Assembly (NCBI GenBank): GCA_021849425.1
Contig: JAJZSY010000016.1
Location: forward strand, 1-64,000
Length of the DNA: 64,000 bases
Direction of reading: 5' to 3'
Source of the DNA: Pseudomonadota bacterium
GTDB taxonomy: Bacteria; Pseudomonadota; Alphaproteobacteria; Acetobacterales; Acetobacteraceae
In this document: positions 62,449-64,000 of the stretch, one piece after another
Layout: every line of letters begins with the position of its first letter
Numbering within the stretch: the stretch's first letter is position 1
Notes under the pieces: generated by a model
The model's input: the letters and a program-made list of their open reading frames with translations, nothing else
Told to the model about the DNA's origin: nothing
Databases searched by the model: none
Translations under genes and position numbers: made by a program

Positions 62449-63931
62449 CTTTTGGGCCCACGGCGCCGTCCTTGCCTGCCCAGGCCATGCCGGCGATGTC
62501 GAGATGCGCCCAGGGCACCTTGTCGACGAAGCGCTGGAGGAACTGCGCCGCGGTGATCGAGCCGCCGGCCCGGCCGCCGCCGATATTCTTCATGTCGGCG
62601 ATGTCGCAGTCGATCAGCTTGTCATAGGCCTCGCCCATCGGCATGCGCCATACGCCCTCGCCGGTGATCCTCGCCGCCTCGGCGAGTTGCCCGGCCAGCG
62701 TGTCGTCGTTCGAGAACAGGCCGGCATTCTCGTGGCCGAGCGCCACGATGATCGCGCCGGTCAGCGTCGCGAGGTCGATCATGAAGCGCGGCTTGAACCG
62801 CTCCTGCGCGTAGGTCAGCACGTCGGCGAGCACCAGGCGCCCTTCGGCGTCGGTGTTGAGCACCTCGATCGTCTGGCCGGACAGGGAGGTCACGACATCG
62901 CCCGGCCGCTGCGCGCTGCCGGAGGGCATGTTCTCGACCAGGCCGACCAGCCCGACCGCATCGACCCGCGCCTTGCGCCCGGCCAGGGCGGCCATCAGGC
63001 CGATCACCGTGCCGGCGCCGGCCATGTCCCATTTCATGTCCTCCATCCCGGCGGCGGGTTTGAGCGAGATGCCGCCGGTGTCGAAGGTGACGCCCTTGCC
63101 GATGAAGACCAGCGGATCGCGCGGGGCGGCGCGCTCCTTGCGCGCGGGCTTCGCCGCCTGTTTCGCCTGCGCCTTGCGGCCGCGGGCCGGGGCTTCGGGC
63201 TCGGAGGCGCCGAGCCATTGCATCACCACCACGCGCGGCTCGTTGACGCTGCCGCGGGCAACGCCGAGCAGCGCGCCGAAGCCGCGCTTCTCGAGATCGC
63301 GCTGGTCCATCACCTCGACCTTCACGCCGAGCGACTTCAGCGCCTTCGCGCGGTCGGCCATCTCGGCCGGGGTGAGGATGTTGGCGGGTTCGGAGACGAG
63401 ATCGCGCGTCAGCTCCACCCCGGCGGCGAGAGCGGCGAGCGGGGCGAAGGCGGTGCGCGTCGCGGCGGCATCCTGCGCCAGCACGGTGAGGCGGGCGAGC
63501 CTCGGCTTCTGCTCTTCCTTCTGGCGGGTGCGGTAGCGGTCGAACCGGTAGCTGCGCAGCCGCGCGCCGAGGGCGGCATGGGCGAGCAGGGCGGGATCGA
63601 GCGCATCGGCGGCCAGCGCGGCCAGCGGTTCCTTCAGCAGCAGCGCTGCGGCTGAAGCGCCGGCGCGCTCGGCGCGATGCGGCGTGATGTCGTCGGCGGC
63701 GCCGAGGCCGACCAGCGCGACCCGGTCGAGACCGGCGCCGGGTGCGATCAGCGTCGCGGTCTGCCCGCGCTTGCCGGTGAAGCGCGCCGCCGCCATCGCG
63801 CGGGCAAGCCCGCCTTCGAGCGCCGCATCAAGCGCGGCCGCCACACCCTCCGGCGCCGCCCCCTCGGCCAGCAGCAAAGCGAGGGCGCCGCTTTCGGGCA
63901 GTGCGGTCTTGGCGAAGCCGATGTCGATCAT
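62387..63931 (-). CDS. pepA: Leucyl aminopeptidase
   Basis: PepA is a hexameric M17 metallo-aminopeptidase. The 514-residue product has the two-metal site: FIGKGVTFDTGGISLKP, MKWDMAGAGTV and the signature VLNTDAEGRLVLADVL. The N-terminal domain is typical, but an Ala/Lys/Arg-rich insertion (about 255-280, RGRKAQAKQAAKPARKE) precedes the catalytic domain. Its start overlaps the stop of a further gene by an ATGA junction at the right edge. Confidence 0.95.
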   Translation of the reverse strand: MIDIGFAKTALPESGALALLLAEGAAPEGVAAALDAALEGGLARAMAAARFTGKRGQTATLIAPGAGLDRVALVGLGAADDITPHRAERAGASAAALLLKEPLAALAADALDPALLAHAALGARLRSYRFDRYRTRQKEEQKPRLARLTVLAQDAAATRTAFAPLAALAAGVELTRDLVSEPANILTPAEMADRAKALKSLGVKVEVMDQRDLEKRGFGALLGVARGSVNEPRVVVMQWLGASEPEAPARGRKAQAKQAAKPARKERAAPRDPLVFIGKGVTFDTGGISLKPAAGMEDMKWDMAGAGTVIGLMAALAGRKARVDAVGLVGLVENMPSGSAQRPGDVVTSLSGQTIEVLNTDAEGRLVLADVLTYAQERFKPRFMIDLATLTGAIIVALGHENAGLFSNDDTLAGQLAEAARITGEGVWRMPMGEAYDKLIDCDIADMKNIGGGRAGGSITAAQFLQRFVDKVPWAHLDIAGMAWAGKDGAVGPKGATGFGVRLLDRLVADHYER

Positions 63932-64000
63932 GCCGTCTTGTCCCGTTTTCCGTTTTGTTTCGCGTCGCGATCCAGCATGCCCGCCAATTTGGCGTTTTCC
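63928..64000 (-). CDS. C-terminal end of an unidentified gene, partial
   Basis: Just upstream of pepA, a minus-strand frame reads ENAKLAGMLDRDAKQNGKRD and then KTA before a TGA that overlaps the pepA ATG (ATGA). The same coupling is used throughout the window, so this is probably the tail of a real gene co-transcribed with pepA. The 23 visible residues are lysine-rich and do not allow identification. Confidence 0.5.
   Translation of the reverse strand, partial: ENAKLAGMLDRDAKQNGKRDKTA

Overview
The window is a high-GC alphaproteobacterial chromosome segment. The gene families and neighbourhoods (gatCAB, ileS-lspA-DUF3035 lipoprotein, c-type cytochrome with an N-terminal anchor, Hint-domain glycine/alanine-rich proteins, Kdo/lipid A genes, rnhB after a hydrogenase-4-like cassette) suggest Acetobacteraceae, perhaps near Acidiphilium. 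The family-level placement is inference. Coding is dense, genes are often joined by ATGA or GTGA stop/start overlaps, and no rRNA, tRNA or CRISPR array was seen.

1-4290: gatC-gatA-gatB on the minus strand (gatB runs off the left edge), then on the plus strand ruvX, a YnfA-like membrane protein, a DXD glycosyltransferase with a suspicious C-terminal frame, and a phage-type GH24 lysozyme. 4290-7264: an accessory island whose base composition is clearly less GC-rich than its neighbours, holding a two-gene overlapping operon: an unrecognised 246-residue protein and a 501-residue P-loop ATPase with a likely winged helix and a C-terminal helix-hairpin-helix. This is the strongest candidate for an undescribed system.

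7265-22160: a KPRAP-repeat protein, mutL, an esterase and an MFS transporter, the ileS-lspA-lipoprotein operon, msrQ without an adjacent msrP, then a four-gene membrane complex related to hydrogenase-4 and complex I whose large subunit lacks the nickel-binding cysteines, and rnhB. 22161-31465: a Hint-domain protein, kdsB-pheA (kdsB appears to start at ATT), a cytochrome with three tandem haem domains, hisN, an acetyltransferase, and a permease plus tartrate/isopropylmalate-type dehydrogenase.

31517-36231: an overlapping minus-strand operon oxyR, DUF374 acyltransferase, waaA, lpxK, lpxL for Kdo and lipid A. 36398-41787: two small envelope proteins and the rod-shape genes mreC, mreD, mrdA (PBP2) and rodA. 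41916-45929: flavohaemoglobin hmp behind an NsrR-like palindrome, then a cyclase-family hydrolase with an acyl-CoA ligase. 45940-50492: a 1499-residue Hint protein paralogous to the one at 22636.

50503-64000: rpsD, a tiny lipoprotein, panB, a beta-carbonic anhydrase, an M20 amidohydrolase, an unknown protein, recO, parC, an FUSC transporter, a YqhA-like protein, a GT61 glycosyltransferase and pepA, with the tail of one more gene at the right edge. Apart from the island and the Hint genes, most of the content is core metabolism, translation, DNA maintenance and envelope biogenesis.
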